DNA of 43,467 nt from an uncultured Marvinbryantia sp. (GCA_934373455.1 CAKRON010000014.1:1-43467); one strand, 5' to 3'; positions 33,203 to 42,615 are shown, counted from the first letter of the stretch. Numbers and translations are program-made. The notes: a model not told the origin generated them from the letters alone.

Positions 33203-34183
33203 TTATCGATCTTCCCTGAAATACGCCTGCCCCAGGCCTTCCGGCGGCTGGTCCTCTTTCTTTTTACGGAAACTGATTACAACCAGTACCACGATAGTTA
33301 CCACATATGGTAATGCTTTAAAAATCTCTTGGGTACTTCTTCCAAGCCCCGGAATGTACAAATATAAAATATAGAGTGCACCGAAAAGGATCGAACCCCA
33401 GATGGCATTTAATGGTTTCCACATAGCGAAGATAACCAGTGCTACTGCAAGCCAGCCTCTGTCACCAAATCCGTTATCGGTCCAGGTTCCTCCGCTGTAT
33501 TCCATTACAAAATACAGTCCGCCAAGTCCTGCGATTCCTGCGCCGATGCAGGTAGAAAGATATTTATATTTGCTGACATTGATACCTGCCGCATCTGCAG
33601 TACCAGGATTTTCTCCCACTGCACGCAGATTCAGTCCGTTCCTGGTGCGGAACAGGAAGAAAGATAATAAGATGGCAAGCAGTAATGCCACGTAAGTCAA
33701 AAATCCATAGGAGAAGAAAACACTTCCGATGACCGGGATCTTTGACAGTCCTGGAATCTTAGCCTGGTAAGCGCTGGCTGTGGTGCTGACGGAAATCTGT
33801 CCCACGCCTCCTGCCAGTTTGGAAATGGATCCCCCGAAAAAGTTACCAAATCCGGTACCAAAAGTAGTCAGTGCCAGACCGGTTACATTCTGATTTGCAC
33901 GAAGCGTGATGGTTAATACGCTGTAGATCAGACCGCCCAGCATTGCACATAAAAATGCACAGATCAGAGAGATCAACATTCCGACAAATGCATTTGGATT
34001 TTCACATCCTTTTTCGTAGAAAAATGCTCCCATCAGTCCGGCGATACCGCCCATGTACATGATCCCAGGAATTCCCAGGTTCAGGTTACCGGATTTTTCT
34101 GTCAGGATTTCACCTTCTGCTCCAAACAGGATTCCCATGCCCTGAACGATTGCTTTTTGAATAAATACGATAAGTGTGCCCAT
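33203..34183 (-). CDS. nupQ: Nucleoside ABC transporter permease (NupQ/YufQ-like)
   Basis: The 326-residue membrane protein has eight or more helices and the BPD_transp_2 pattern (GILFGAEGEILTEKSGNLNL near residue 18, then LNLRAVGENPGTADAAGI near 180). This permease works with a second permease, an ATPase and a BMP-family binding protein to import nucleosides. It follows its partner permease by 14 bases. Confidence 0.9.
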   Translation of the reverse strand: MGTLIVFIQKAIVQGMGILFGAEGEILTEKSGNLNLGIPGIMYMGGIAGLMGAFFYEKGCENPNAFVGMLISLICAFLCAMLGGLIYSVLTITLRANQNVTGLALTTFGTGFGNFFGGSISKLAGGVGQISVSTTASAYQAKIPGLSKIPVIGSVFFSYGFLTYVALLLAILLSFFLFRTRNGLNLRAVGENPGTADAAGINVSKYKYLSTCIGAGIAGLGGLYFVMEYSGGTWTDNGFGDRGWLAVALVIFAMWKPLNAIWGSILFGALYILYLYIPGLGRSTQEIFKALPYVVTIVVLVVISFRKKKEDQPPEGLGQAYFREDR

Positions 34184-34197
34184 TGCAGTTCCTCCTA

Positions 34198-35271
34198 TTA
34201 TTTATTTCTTTCTATTTTATAGTTCATAAAGAATTCTGCTCCCAAAAGGAAAAACAGAATGATTCCAAGCATGATACTGGATGCATTTTCATTCAGTCCG
34301 TACTGTGAAGCAATCTGTGTGGCACCTTTTTCCATGAAGACCAGACCGAATGCAATCAGAATCATGATAAATGTATTGAATTTTGCCATCCATGCAACGA
34401 TAATCGCAGTGAAACCACGTCCGTTTGCCGTGGATGTGGAGATCGTATGTGCAGAGCCACTGACCAGTATAAATCCTGCAATACCGCAGATTGCTCCGGA
34501 AATAGCCATCGTGCGCATCATTACTTTTTCCACATTGATACCTGCGTATCTGGCGGTACTGTCGCTTTCTCCGACAACGGTTACTTCATATCCCTGTTTG
34601 CTGTATTTCAGATAAATGAACATGGCAATGGTCAGGGTCATAACAATCACTACATTCCAGAAATAGGCATTTCCGGCCACAGATGGCAGCCAGCCCGCCT
34701 TGGTTGCCTGATTGATGATACCCACGCTATTGGATCCCTTTGGATTTTCCCAGAAACAGATACAGAATGTAACTACCTGCATAGCTACATAGTTCATCAT
34801 CAAGGTAAATAAGGTTTCGTTTGTATTCCAGTGTGCCTTAAAGAAAGTCGGAATCATTCCCCAGATCAGACCTCCTATGGCACTTACTGCGAACATCAGC
34901 AGGATCAGCGCCACATTTGGCACTTTGCCTGACAGATAAATCATGCATGCGGCAGATGCTACACCGCCAATCAGCACCTGTCCCTCTGCACCGATATTCC
35001 AGAATCGCATCTTAAACGCCGGAGCCAGTCCGACTGCAATACATAAGAGCACCAGAGTGTCTCGAATGGTGATCCAGATACGGCGGCTGCTTCCCAGGGC
35101 GCCTTCAAAAATTGCTTTGTATACACCAAGTGGGTTCATGTGTACCAGTCCCACAATAACTGCCGCGCATACAATCAGTGCCAGAATAATCGCTATTATA
35201 TAGATTGTGATACGTTTTCCCAGGGTAATGGATTCCCGCTTGGACATATGAAACATTGGTTCTTTATTCAT
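34198..35271 (-). CDS. nupP: Nucleoside ABC transporter permease (NupP/YufP-like)
   Basis: I start at MNKEPMFHMS because GGAGGAG lies close upstream and the ATG overlaps the stop of the ATPase gene (ATGAATAA). The 357-residue protein has about ten helices, with FWNIGAEGQVLIGGVASA and YEVTVVGESDSTARYAGI as family motifs. It would form the heterodimeric channel with the next permease. Confidence 0.9.
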   Translation of the reverse strand: MNKEPMFHMSKRESITLGKRITIYIIAIILALIVCAAVIVGLVHMNPLGVYKAIFEGALGSSRRIWITIRDTLVLLCIAVGLAPAFKMRFWNIGAEGQVLIGGVASAACMIYLSGKVPNVALILLMFAVSAIGGLIWGMIPTFFKAHWNTNETLFTLMMNYVAMQVVTFCICFWENPKGSNSVGIINQATKAGWLPSVAGNAYFWNVVIVMTLTIAMFIYLKYSKQGYEVTVVGESDSTARYAGINVEKVMMRTMAISGAICGIAGFILVSGSAHTISTSTANGRGFTAIIVAWMAKFNTFIMILIAFGLVFMEKGATQIASQYGLNENASSIMLGIILFFLLGAEFFMNYKIERNK

Positions 35272-36802
35272 GGGAAACTCCTCCCTTCTCATGTTTGGTC
35301 ATCAATACACCCACTTCGTCTTTCTTTGCGCTGCGTCCATCCAGAATGCCTGTGATCTGTCCGCCGCAGAGTACGGCAATTCGGTCACACAGTTCCAGAA
35401 GAACGTCCAGGTCTTCGATTACGCAGATGACTGCCACACCTTTTTTCTTCTGATCATTTAACAGATTGTAGATGGCATAAGAGGAGTTGATATCGATTCC
35501 TCTGGTTGGATAGGCTACCATCAGCACCTTTGGCTTCTGGGCAATTTCACGTCCTACCAGTACCTTCTGCACATTTCCGCCGGACATCTGCCCAACCGGT
35601 GCGGAAATACTCGGTGTAACGATCTCCAGCTGATCTTTGATCTTCTGTGCCAGTTCGCTTGGTGTCTTGCGGTCAAGGAAATTGGACTTTCCTTTCTGAT
35701 AGCTTCGAAGCATAATGTTGTCGGTCATATCCATGGAACCCACCAGTCCCATACCCAGACGGTCTTCCGGTACAAATGCCAGGCGCACACCAAGGGCACG
35801 GATATCTGCCACGTCCAGATTGGTGATCTCTTTTGACTGATTTTCCTCCGGATAGAATGTAATGCTTCCTTCTGATACCGGCTGCAGTCCTGCAATCGCT
35901 TCCAGGAGTTCTTTTTGTCCGCCTCCGGAAATACCGGCTATACCAAGGATTTCTCCTCCGTATACCGTCAGATCTGCATGATCCAGTGTGATCACTTCAT
36001 TGATATCTTTACATGTCACATTTTTCAGTTCCAGACGTTTGATCGGATTCACTGGTTCCGGACGGTCAATGTTCAGTTCGACTTTCGCTCCTACCATCAT
36101 TTCTGTCAGAGATTCTACCGTTGCCTCTGATGTCTTGACGGTATCAATGTAGAGACCTTTTCTCAAAATAGACACCCGGTCAGATACAGAGAGTACTTCG
36201 TGTAACTTATGGGTAATCAAAATGATGGAGCATCCGTCTTTCTTCATATTCCGAAGGACTTCAAAAAGACGGTCTGCCTCCTGAGGTGTCAGTACTGCTG
36301 TCGGTTCATCCAAAATCAATATTCTGGCTCCTCGGTACAGAAGTTTGACAATTTCCACTGTCTGTTTTTCTGATACGGACATCTGATAGATTTTCTTCTT
36401 TGGATCAATTTCGAATCCATATTTTGCAGCCAGTTCCAGTATCTCTTTATTCACCTGTTTCATGTTCAGGATCTGTTTTCCCGGCAGTCCGAGAATGATA
36501 TTTTCTGCTGCGGTAAGAATATCTACCAGTTTAAAATGCTGATGCACCATTCCGATTCCCAGATCGAAGGAGTCTTTTGGTGAACGAATTCTGACTTCTC
36601 GTCCGTCGACTTTGATCTTTCCTTCATCCGGATAATAGATTCCGGATATCATGTTCATTAATGTGGTCTTTCCACTTCCGTTTTCACCAAGCAGACAAAG
36701 GATTTCTCCCTTTTTTACTTCCAGGTCTACTTTTTCATTGGCTGTGACGCTTCCGAAACGCTTGGTGATATTATGCAGTTCTATAGCGTATGTCTGCTCC
36801 AC
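35264..36802 (-). CDS. nupO: Nucleoside ABC transporter ATP-binding protein, two ATPase domains
   Basis: The 512-residue protein holds two ABC domains. The first has Walker A GENGSGKTT (39-47), signature-like MSVSEKQTVEIV and Walker B ILILDEPT. The second has a degenerate Walker A (GISGGGQKELL) but signature MSGGNVQKVLVGREI. One active and one degenerate site is normal for sugar and nucleoside importers of this class. A strong hairpin separates it from the binding-protein gene. Confidence 0.93.
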   Translation of the reverse strand: MEQTYAIELHNITKRFGSVTANEKVDLEVKKGEILCLLGENGSGKTTLMNMISGIYYPDEGKIKVDGREVRIRSPKDSFDLGIGMVHQHFKLVDILTAAENIILGLPGKQILNMKQVNKEILELAAKYGFEIDPKKKIYQMSVSEKQTVEIVKLLYRGARILILDEPTAVLTPQEADRLFEVLRNMKKDGCSIILITHKLHEVLSVSDRVSILRKGLYIDTVKTSEATVESLTEMMVGAKVELNIDRPEPVNPIKRLELKNVTCKDINEVITLDHADLTVYGGEILGIAGISGGGQKELLEAIAGLQPVSEGSITFYPEENQSKEITNLDVADIRALGVRLAFVPEDRLGMGLVGSMDMTDNIMLRSYQKGKSNFLDRKTPSELAQKIKDQLEIVTPSISAPVGQMSGGNVQKVLVGREIAQKPKVLMVAYPTRGIDINSSYAIYNLLNDQKKKGVAVICVIEDLDVLLELCDRIAVLCGGQITGILDGRSAKKDEVGVLMTKHEKGGVSHE

Positions 36803-36851
36803 GTGTATTCCTCCTGATGTTCTTTATTCATGCATATCTTATTAATCATAA

Positions 36852-36886
36852 AACACAGGGGTTGCAGTTACTGCAACCCCTGTGTT
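36852..36886 (-). terminator. Perfect 16-bp stem between binding-protein and ATPase genes
   Basis: AACACAGGGGTTGCAG and CTGCAACCCCTGTGTT pair with a three-base loop; the minus strand then reads TTTTATG. It probably acts as a partial terminator or RNA stabiliser, so that more binding protein than membrane parts is made. Confidence 0.75.
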
Positions 36887-36902
36887 AGCTTCGTTGTTGA
36901 AT

Positions 36903-38078
36903 TTACTCTACGATAGAATCGATACCGTCAATGATGATATCAAATGCTGGAGCTGATCCATATTCAGATTCATGGAAATATCCGTCAGAGATGTATTCTA
37001 CACCGTTCTTTTCATAAGTATCCAGTGTCTTGCCATCTACTGTCCATGTGGATGTATCAAATACATGAAGAGATCCGTCTTTAATCTTGCTTTCTACTTC
37101 ATCTACAACTTCCTGTGTTCCTTCTGCTACTGTCTTTTCATTCAGTGGTGTGATCAGAACTGCGCCGTCTTTCAGACCTGATGTCCAGTCTGTAGCAATT
37201 TCTGTTCCGTCTACCATGCACTGTACTGCGTATGTGTAGTATACACCCCAGTTGTTTGAAGAAGATGTCAGTGCGCTGTCAGGAGCTGTCTCGATCATGT
37301 CTACGTTATAACCAACACAAGGAACGCCTGCTGCCTGAGCTGCTGTAGGAGCTCCTGTTGTATCTGCATGCTGTCCAATCAGAACGCATCCGTCTGCGAT
37401 CATAGCTTCTGCACATTCTTTTTCCAGGTCAAAACTTGCCCAGCTGTTGGTATATTTTACTTCCATTGTAACGGATGGGCACTGGCTCTTAGCACCAAGA
37501 TAGAAAGATGTAAATCCGGAAATTACTTCTGCATATGGATATGCACCTACGTATCCGATTCTTGCCTGATCTTCTGTAATATCGCCATTTGCGATCATTT
37601 CATTCAGCTTCAGTCCTGCAACAACACCTGATACATATCTTGCTTCATAGATGTTATCAAAATAGTTGTGCATGTTTGTCAGTCCACTGCTTGCTGCCTG
37701 ATATCCTGTTGCATGACAGAACTGTACATCCGGGAACTCTCCTGCTGCCTGCATCAGATATGTCTCATGGCCAAAGCTGGTACCAAAGATAATCTGGCAT
37801 CCCTGGTCTGCCAGGTCTGCTGCTGCATCGTAACATGTCTCGTCCTCACCGATCAGTGTCTTCTCGATCACCTGGGATTCGTCCAGACCGAATGTCGCCA
37901 TCATTTCATCTATACCTGCCATGTGCGCAGCTGTATAACCTTCGTTCTCATCTCCAATGTAGATTGCTCCTACCTTCAGGTCTTCTGCCGGAATTCCTTC
38001 TGCTCCTGCTGCACATACAGCACCTGTAACTGCGATTGCGGTTGTCATAATCGCAGCAAGTAATTTTGTACATTTCAT
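36903..38078 (-). CDS. nupN: BMP-family nucleoside-binding protein of the ABC importer
   Basis: I start at MKCTKLLAAIMTTA because AGGAGGAACG lies just before it. The 391-residue protein has a signal sequence, then the PF02608 BMP fold (LKVGAIYIGDENEGYTAAHM, FGTSFGHETYLMQAA, YVGAYPYAEVISGF). The cysteine at residue 22 follows Ala-Val, a poor lipobox, so anchoring by lipid is uncertain; cleavage after AAGA is possible. It captures the nucleoside outside the membrane and is the first gene of the operon. Confidence 0.9.
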   Translation of the reverse strand: MKCTKLLAAIMTTAIAVTGAVCAAGAEGIPAEDLKVGAIYIGDENEGYTAAHMAGIDEMMATFGLDESQVIEKTLIGEDETCYDAAADLADQGCQIIFGTSFGHETYLMQAAGEFPDVQFCHATGYQAASSGLTNMHNYFDNIYEARYVSGVVAGLKLNEMIANGDITEDQARIGYVGAYPYAEVISGFTSFYLGAKSQCPSVTMEVKYTNSWASFDLEKECAEAMIADGCVLIGQHADTTGAPTAAQAAGVPCVGYNVDMIETAPDSALTSSSNNWGVYYTYAVQCMVDGTEIATDWTSGLKDGAVLITPLNEKTVAEGTQEVVDEVESKIKDGSLHVFDTSTWTVDGKTLDTYEKNGVEYISDGYFHESEYGSAPAFDIIIDGIDSIVE

Positions 38079-38129
38079 TTTCTCGTTCCTCCTCAAAATG
38101 TATATGTTTTGTGTCTGCCCACACGTATA

Positions 38130-38158
38130 AATGTATAATAAAAAAATAGCTGTGTCAA
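38130..38158 (-). promoter_or_regulatory. Promoter of the nucleoside ABC operon
   Basis: A perfect TTGACA with 17 bases to TACATT on the minus strand, about 50 bases before the start codon. TTTATACGT just downstream also occurs in the hicAB promoter. Confidence 0.6.
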
Positions 38159-38330
38159 TTGCTTTCATAGATTTTCCTATCAAGAAAAATATTGAAGATC
38201 AAATAGTTTTTTAGGTATATTTTTATTTTCCTATTCATATATTATTCAAGAATGTACACAATTTTCTTGTTCGTTTCCTATAAGACCCCTCTCATATCTG
38301 AGTTAATTACATATTTATTTTATGGACTTG

Positions 38331-38359
38331 TTGACGCACGTGTTTATACGTATTATAAT
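38331..38359 (+). promoter_or_regulatory. Promoter of hicAB
   Basis: TTGACG, a 17-base spacer containing CACGTG and TTTATACG, and a perfect TATAAT, ending 17 bases before the ATG. The spacer may hold the HicB operator. The 250 bases between the two divergent promoters and genes show nothing else. Confidence 0.7.
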
Positions 38360-38375
38360 ATAAGGAGACTATTAT

Positions 38376-38558
38376 ATGAAAACACAGGAGTTATTAAAAC
38401 TACTGAAAAAAAATCATTGTTCTATTTTGCGAAATGGAAGCAGACATGATATATGGTACAGTGACATTACTGGCAAACAGTTTTCTGTTCCACGCCATAA
38501 AGCAGAAATTCCAATTGGCACATTAAACAATATTTTAAAAGATGCTGGCATAAAATAG
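38376..38558 (+). CDS. hicA: HicA mRNA interferase toxin
   Basis: The 60-residue protein reads MKTQELLKLLKKNHCSILRN, then GSRHDIW with the catalytic His24, and ends with IPIGTLNNILKDAGIK, the typical HicA dsRNA-binding fold. It cleaves mRNA when free of HicB. AAGGAG lies 8 bases before the ATG. Toxin comes first, as usual for hicAB. Confidence 0.93.
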   Translation: MKTQELLKLLKKNHCSILRNGSRHDIWYSDITGKQFSVPRHKAEIPIGTLNNILKDAGIK

Positions 38559-38578
38559 AGCTTGAAAGGAGAATTATT

Positions 38579-38977
38579 ATGGCTAAATATGCTTTCCCGG
38601 CAATTTTTTTGAAAGAACAGGATGGAAGTTTTTCTATCTCTTTTCCTGATGTGGCAGGATGTTACACCTGTGGTGATACATTAGAAGATGGTATTGAAAT
38701 GGCAGAGGATGCTCTTGCCCTTGTCCTATATGGATATGAAAAAGACCAGAAAGACATTCCATGCCCTTCTGATCCTTCATCTTTTTCTTTAACAGAAAAC
38801 GAATTTGTAAATTATATTGCCTGTGATACACTGAAATATCGAAAAATGTATAATAACAAAGCTATCAAAAAAACACTTACTATTCCCGAATGGCTGAATG
38901 AAGCAGCCATGTCCATGGGACTTAATTTCTCTCAGGTACTTCAGGAAGCCCTACTTCAAAAGATTCAATTTAAATAA
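38579..38977 (+). CDS. hicB: HicB antitoxin
   Basis: The 132-residue protein has the HicB partial RNase H-like domain (YAFPAIFLKEQDGSFSISFP, then GCYTCGDTLEDGIEMAEDAL) and a C-terminal ribbon-helix-helix (KKTLTIPEWLNEAAMSMG) for DNA binding. It neutralises HicA and probably represses its own promoter. It is 20 bases after hicA. Its last 8 bases overlap the end of the convergent HAD gene. Confidence 0.93.
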   Translation: MAKYAFPAIFLKEQDGSFSISFPDVAGCYTCGDTLEDGIEMAEDALALVLYGYEKDQKDIPCPSDPSSFSLTENEFVNYIACDTLKYRKMYNNKAIKKTLTIPEWLNEAAMSMGLNFSQVLQEALLQKIQFK

Positions 38978-39617
38978 GTTCCTCCAGCAACTCCTCCGGG
39001 GTATGGACGATGCAGTCTGCCCCGTTTTCTTTTAGGAACGTCTCTGATCGAAATCCCCATGTTACAGCAATTTCTTTCATGCCGGCATTGACAGCAGTTT
39101 GAATATCTACTTCAGAATCTCCGATATAGACTGCCTCCTCTTTATTAATCTGAAACTTCTCCAGAACTGCCAGTACGCTGTCCGGCGCCGGTTTTCTGCG
39201 AATACCTTCCCGTTCTCCTACTGCAAAATCAAACATTCCAGGGAAATAATCTTCGCAGAGAATCTGTACCGCGAAATCACCTTTATTAGATACTACAGCT
39301 GTCAGTATTCCTTTTTCTCTCAATGCATGGATCAGCTCCATGATTCTATCATAAGGACGTGTCTTCACTGCACAGTGATCTTTATAATATGCCTTAAATA
39401 TGGTAAATACCTGTTCAATCTGTTTATCAGAACTGCCTGGTGCGACCGCTCGCTCAATCAGCTTATGTATACCATTTCCTACAAATTGACGTACCTCATC
39501 GATGGTACGCTCTGGCATATCAGCAGCAGCCAGAGCATAATTTGTACTGTCTGCCAGGTCTTCTAATGTGTCTAAAATTGTTCCGTCCAGGTCAAATATA
39601 GCTAATTTGTATCTCAT
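38970..39617 (-). CDS. HAD-family phosphatase (phosphoglycolate phosphatase-like)
   Basis: The start is MRYKLAIFDLDGTILDT, with AAAAGGAA upstream. The 215-residue protein has HAD motif I DLDGT (Asp9 and Asp11), motif II VVSNKG, motif III lysine near RRKPAPDS and motif IV YIGDSEVD. It has the helical cap of the Gph/PGMB subfamily. It hydrolyses small phosphoesters; the true substrate is unknown. Structured repeat B lies about 30 bases upstream. Confidence 0.9.
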   Translation of the reverse strand: MRYKLAIFDLDGTILDTLEDLADSTNYALAAADMPERTIDEVRQFVGNGIHKLIERAVAPGSSDKQIEQVFTIFKAYYKDHCAVKTRPYDRIMELIHALREKGILTAVVSNKGDFAVQILCEDYFPGMFDFAVGEREGIRRKPAPDSVLAVLEKFQINKEEAVYIGDSEVDIQTAVNAGMKEIAVTWGFRSETFLKENGADCIVHTPEELLEELI

Positions 39618-39645
39618 ATATGTTCCTTTTCTGCAGTGCCGATCG

Positions 39646-39825
39646 TTCAAGAATGCCTCGGCATTCTTGCTGCGAGATGCGCGTCATGCAAAGCATGACA
39701 TATTTCTTTTGCGCATCTCTGCAATCCTGCCGGAGGCTATATCAGATGGGGGATTGACTCCCACCACTGATACTAATTTGCTCCTCGCCCCCAGAAGAGG
39801 TGGGAGTCATCTCACATCTGATATA
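39646..39825 (+). repeat. Three-hairpin structured repeat, copy B
   Basis: 180 bp that match copy A base for base except at two positions, both in the terminal CCACCT-GAAG-AGGTGG stem, which is weakened here. Ends and stems are as in copy A. It sits just upstream of the HAD gene, in antisense orientation to it, where the gene's promoter would be expected. Confidence 0.9.
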
Positions 39826-40080
39826 TCTGATATTATGATGTTTCGGACTCATCATACTCGGTCATCTCTGTCCACAGATCTTTACCAATCGCAATGCTTT
39901 CCTCTTTTATGGTTATAACTATACCCCACTCCTCAGTCTTCTTCAAGATCTTTTTCTGACTCTGGTACACACTATAGTGCGTATTTATTCGGCAAAAGGT
40001 ATTTGAACACCAAGAAAACAAAGTATGAGGATGCTTTAGCATGTACTCGGCGAGGTAGAAGTATCTGCGAATGTGTCTAA
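39826..40080. other. Stretch without a supported gene
   Basis: A minus-strand open frame of 96 codons (39833-40123) ends in a lysine- and glutamate-rich part (SQKKILKKTEEWGIVITIKE), which could be the end of a lost protein. Its first 15 codons lie in the hairpin repeats. No ribosome binding site or family is recognised. Confidence 0.3.
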
Positions 40081-40504
40081 AATCCTCATGCAGATACATC
40101 AATGATCTAAAATGTATCTGCAAACGCTCCAGGAATCCTCATGCAGATACATCAGTGGTCTAAAATGTATCCGCAAACGCTCCAGAAATCCTCATGCAGA
40201 TACATCAGTGGTCTGAAATGTATCCGCAAACGCTCCAGAAATCCTCATGCAGATACATCAATGATCTAAAATGTATCTGCAAACGCTCCAGAAATCCTCA
40301 TGTAGATACATCAGTGGTCTGAAATGTATCTGCAAACGCTCCAGAAATCCTCATGTAGATACATCAGTGGTCTGAAATGTATCCGCAAACGCTCCAGAAA
40401 TCCTCATGTAGATACATCAGTGGTCTGAAATGTATCTGCAAACGCTCCAGGAATCCTCATGCAGATACATCAGTGGTCTGAAATGTATCTGCGAGCGCTC
40501 CAGA
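40081..40504. repeat. Array of eight 53-bp tandem hairpin repeats
   Basis: Units begin at 40081 and every 53 bases to 40452, with a ninth partial unit after 40505. Each unit is AATCCTCATG, then GCAGATACAT and ATGTATCTGC as inverted arms around CAGTGGTCTGAA, then AAACGCTCCAG. Variants are point changes, several leaving G-T pairs. There are no unique spacers, so it is not CRISPR. No protein is convincingly encoded. Confidence 0.92.
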
Positions 40505-40659
40505 AATCCTCATGCGGATACAGCGGAGGTAAAGTGTCGTAAAAAGTGGATATCTGCCAGTTTTAGGCGCACTTTTAAAGCTGCAAAAAGGAAGCTGCCG
40601 CTTTACGAAAACTCATTCATTAAAGCAACAGCCCCCATCTCTTTTTTGTTCATCTTATA
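40505..40659. other. End of the repeat array and downstream of the GH127 gene
   Basis: It holds a decayed ninth repeat unit (AATCCTCATGCGGATACA) and weak stem potential around AAGCTGC/GCTGC. I see no clear terminator for the convergent glycosidase gene. Confidence 0.4.
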
Positions 40660-42615
40660 TTATCTTATTGCATCCACAGTTCTCATCCATACCAGCATTT
40701 CACCTTTTCCGCGGTTATTCCAGCAGCAATAAGGAACTGCACGGAAAGTATCTTTTATGTATTTAGGACGTGTTGATATGTAAAGATTTTCGCTTACATT
40801 TGTGTAATCTATTCTCTTTCCATCAAATTTAACACACAAAGTACCATTCATTAATGTCTCATCATATTCTTCTGTCAGAGTTGTCTGTTCCGGATCTACA
40901 ACGATGGAACTCAGGTGTTTACCATTATCTACTTCTTCCAGGCAATATACCCATGGTCCCTTCAGCAATGCGACTTTTCCTACATTGTATGGTACGTTCG
41001 GATTACAGTATACAAAACGAAAACTTACGTCTAATGCTATATCTACTTTATCGCCTGCTTTCCAGGTGCGGTTCAGATAAATATAACCTTCTTTTTCTGT
41101 ATATTCTGCATTTTCTCCATTTACAGCAACGCTGATTTTTTCAGAATAACCCGGTTTTCTGACTGCCAGTGTAAATGCACATTCATCTGTTCCGCTAATA
41201 GTATATTCCAGTTTACCACATCTTGGATAATCTGCTTTCAGGGACACTGTTACCTTTTTTTCTCCTAAATCTGCTGTGATATCGCTTCCAATAAACAGAT
41301 TCGAATAGATTGTGGTATCGTCAACCGCATACATATAATTTCCCAGAGATTCCAGTGTACGCGCAATATTTGGTGGACAACATGCCACTCCAAACCACTG
41401 CTGGCGTACTGTCTTAATATGACACATACTGGAATTATGCTCTGCAATCTCAGGTACAACTTCCAACGGATTCACGTAGAAGAAATGCTTTCCATCCAAT
41501 GCTGTACCAGAAAGCAATGTATTATATAATGCAGTCTCCACGGTATCCATATATTTACCATTCTTTGTTACCTGGAACATTCGATTGGCAAACATTGCCA
41601 GACCGATCGTTGCACAGGTTTCTGAATAATTTGTATTATTCGGAAGATCATAATTACCAGTAAATCGCTCTCCGTAATAGGAAGAACCAATACTTCCGGT
41701 AATATACATTTTCTTTTCCGTAATATTTCTCCACAGTGTATCGCAGGCTTTTAACATCTCTTCATCCTGGTATTCACCTGCCAGATCTGCCATGGCACTG
41801 TACAGATATACGGCACGTACTGCATGTCCCTCAGCCGTTGTCTGCTGAAGAATCGGCTTATCTGCCTGGGTGTAATCCATATCAAAATCTTTAAATTCTG
41901 AAAAAATATGCTGCCCTCCATGATTCCATTTTTCACTGAGGAAATAACATGGCTGCTCACCTCTGGTGCGTACAAAATAATTTGCCAGCTCCAGATACTT
42001 CTTTTCCTTGGTAGCATGATATAATTTTACCAGAGCCAGTTCCACCTCCGGATGTCCCGGATATCCCGGAATCTGTCCTTCCTTTTTTCCAAAGACTTCA
42101 TAGATATAATCTGCAAAACGACACATAGATTTCAGAAACTTATCTTTTCCGGTAGCTTCATAGTAGGCTACGGCTGCCTCAATCATATGTCCTGCTGTAT
42201 ACAATTCATGTCCTTCATAAAGATTGGACCATCTTTTTTCACCGGTAATGGTGTAGTACGTATTCAGATATCCATCTTCGCACTGAGCTCCCACAATCAG
42301 ATCAATTGCATCGTCTGCGGTTTTTTCCAGTTCCGGATTTGGATTCTTATTCAGAGAGTAGGCTACTGCTTCCAGCCATTTTGCTACGTCTGTATCCTGG
42401 AAAACCATTCCCTGATGTTCTCCTTCAATATCTCCGTTAACAATACGGAAATTTCGAATACAATAACTTTTCTCTGCACCCTCTACATTATCATTTATCA
42501 GTTCCCATTGGAAAGGGATAATCACATCATCTACTAAATTCACATATTTATTCCAGAATTCATCCTGAATATGAATTTGCTTTAATGCTACATTCTGCAG
42601 TTTTTGCTTTTCCAT
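40660..42615 (-). CDS. GH127 beta-L-arabinofuranosidase (DUF1680)
   Basis: The 651-residue protein has the all-helical (alpha/alpha)6 domain with the zinc and catalytic residues of GH127: Glu332 and Cys334 in NYSETCATIG, then Cys412-Cys413 in WFGVACCPPNIART. These match Glu338, Cys340, Cys417 and Cys418 of HypBA1 as I recall them. It removes terminal beta-L-arabinofuranose from plant glycans. There is no signal peptide, so it would act on imported oligosaccharides. It follows the LacI gene by 27 bases. Confidence 0.93.
   Translation of the reverse strand: MEKQKLQNVALKQIHIQDEFWNKYVNLVDDVIIPFQWELINDNVEGAEKSYCIRNFRIVNGDIEGEHQGMVFQDTDVAKWLEAVAYSLNKNPNPELEKTADDAIDLIVGAQCEDGYLNTYYTITGEKRWSNLYEGHELYTAGHMIEAAVAYYEATGKDKFLKSMCRFADYIYEVFGKKEGQIPGYPGHPEVELALVKLYHATKEKKYLELANYFVRTRGEQPCYFLSEKWNHGGQHIFSEFKDFDMDYTQADKPILQQTTAEGHAVRAVYLYSAMADLAGEYQDEEMLKACDTLWRNITEKKMYITGSIGSSYYGERFTGNYDLPNNTNYSETCATIGLAMFANRMFQVTKNGKYMDTVETALYNTLLSGTALDGKHFFYVNPLEVVPEIAEHNSSMCHIKTVRQQWFGVACCPPNIARTLESLGNYMYAVDDTTIYSNLFIGSDITADLGEKKVTVSLKADYPRCGKLEYTISGTDECAFTLAVRKPGYSEKISVAVNGENAEYTEKEGYIYLNRTWKAGDKVDIALDVSFRFVYCNPNVPYNVGKVALLKGPWVYCLEEVDNGKHLSSIVVDPEQTTLTEEYDETLMNGTLCVKFDGKRIDYTNVSENLYISTRPKYIKDTFRAVPYCCWNNRGKGEMLVWMRTVDAIR

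Noticed and set aside
39833..40123. Minus-strand gene of 96 codons
   Set aside because: Its start lies in the hairpin repeats, no ribosome binding site is present, and I recognise no family; kept only as a note on the region.
40081..40504. CRISPR array
   Set aside because: The whole 53-base unit is repeated with point changes only; there are no unique spacers and no cas genes nearby.
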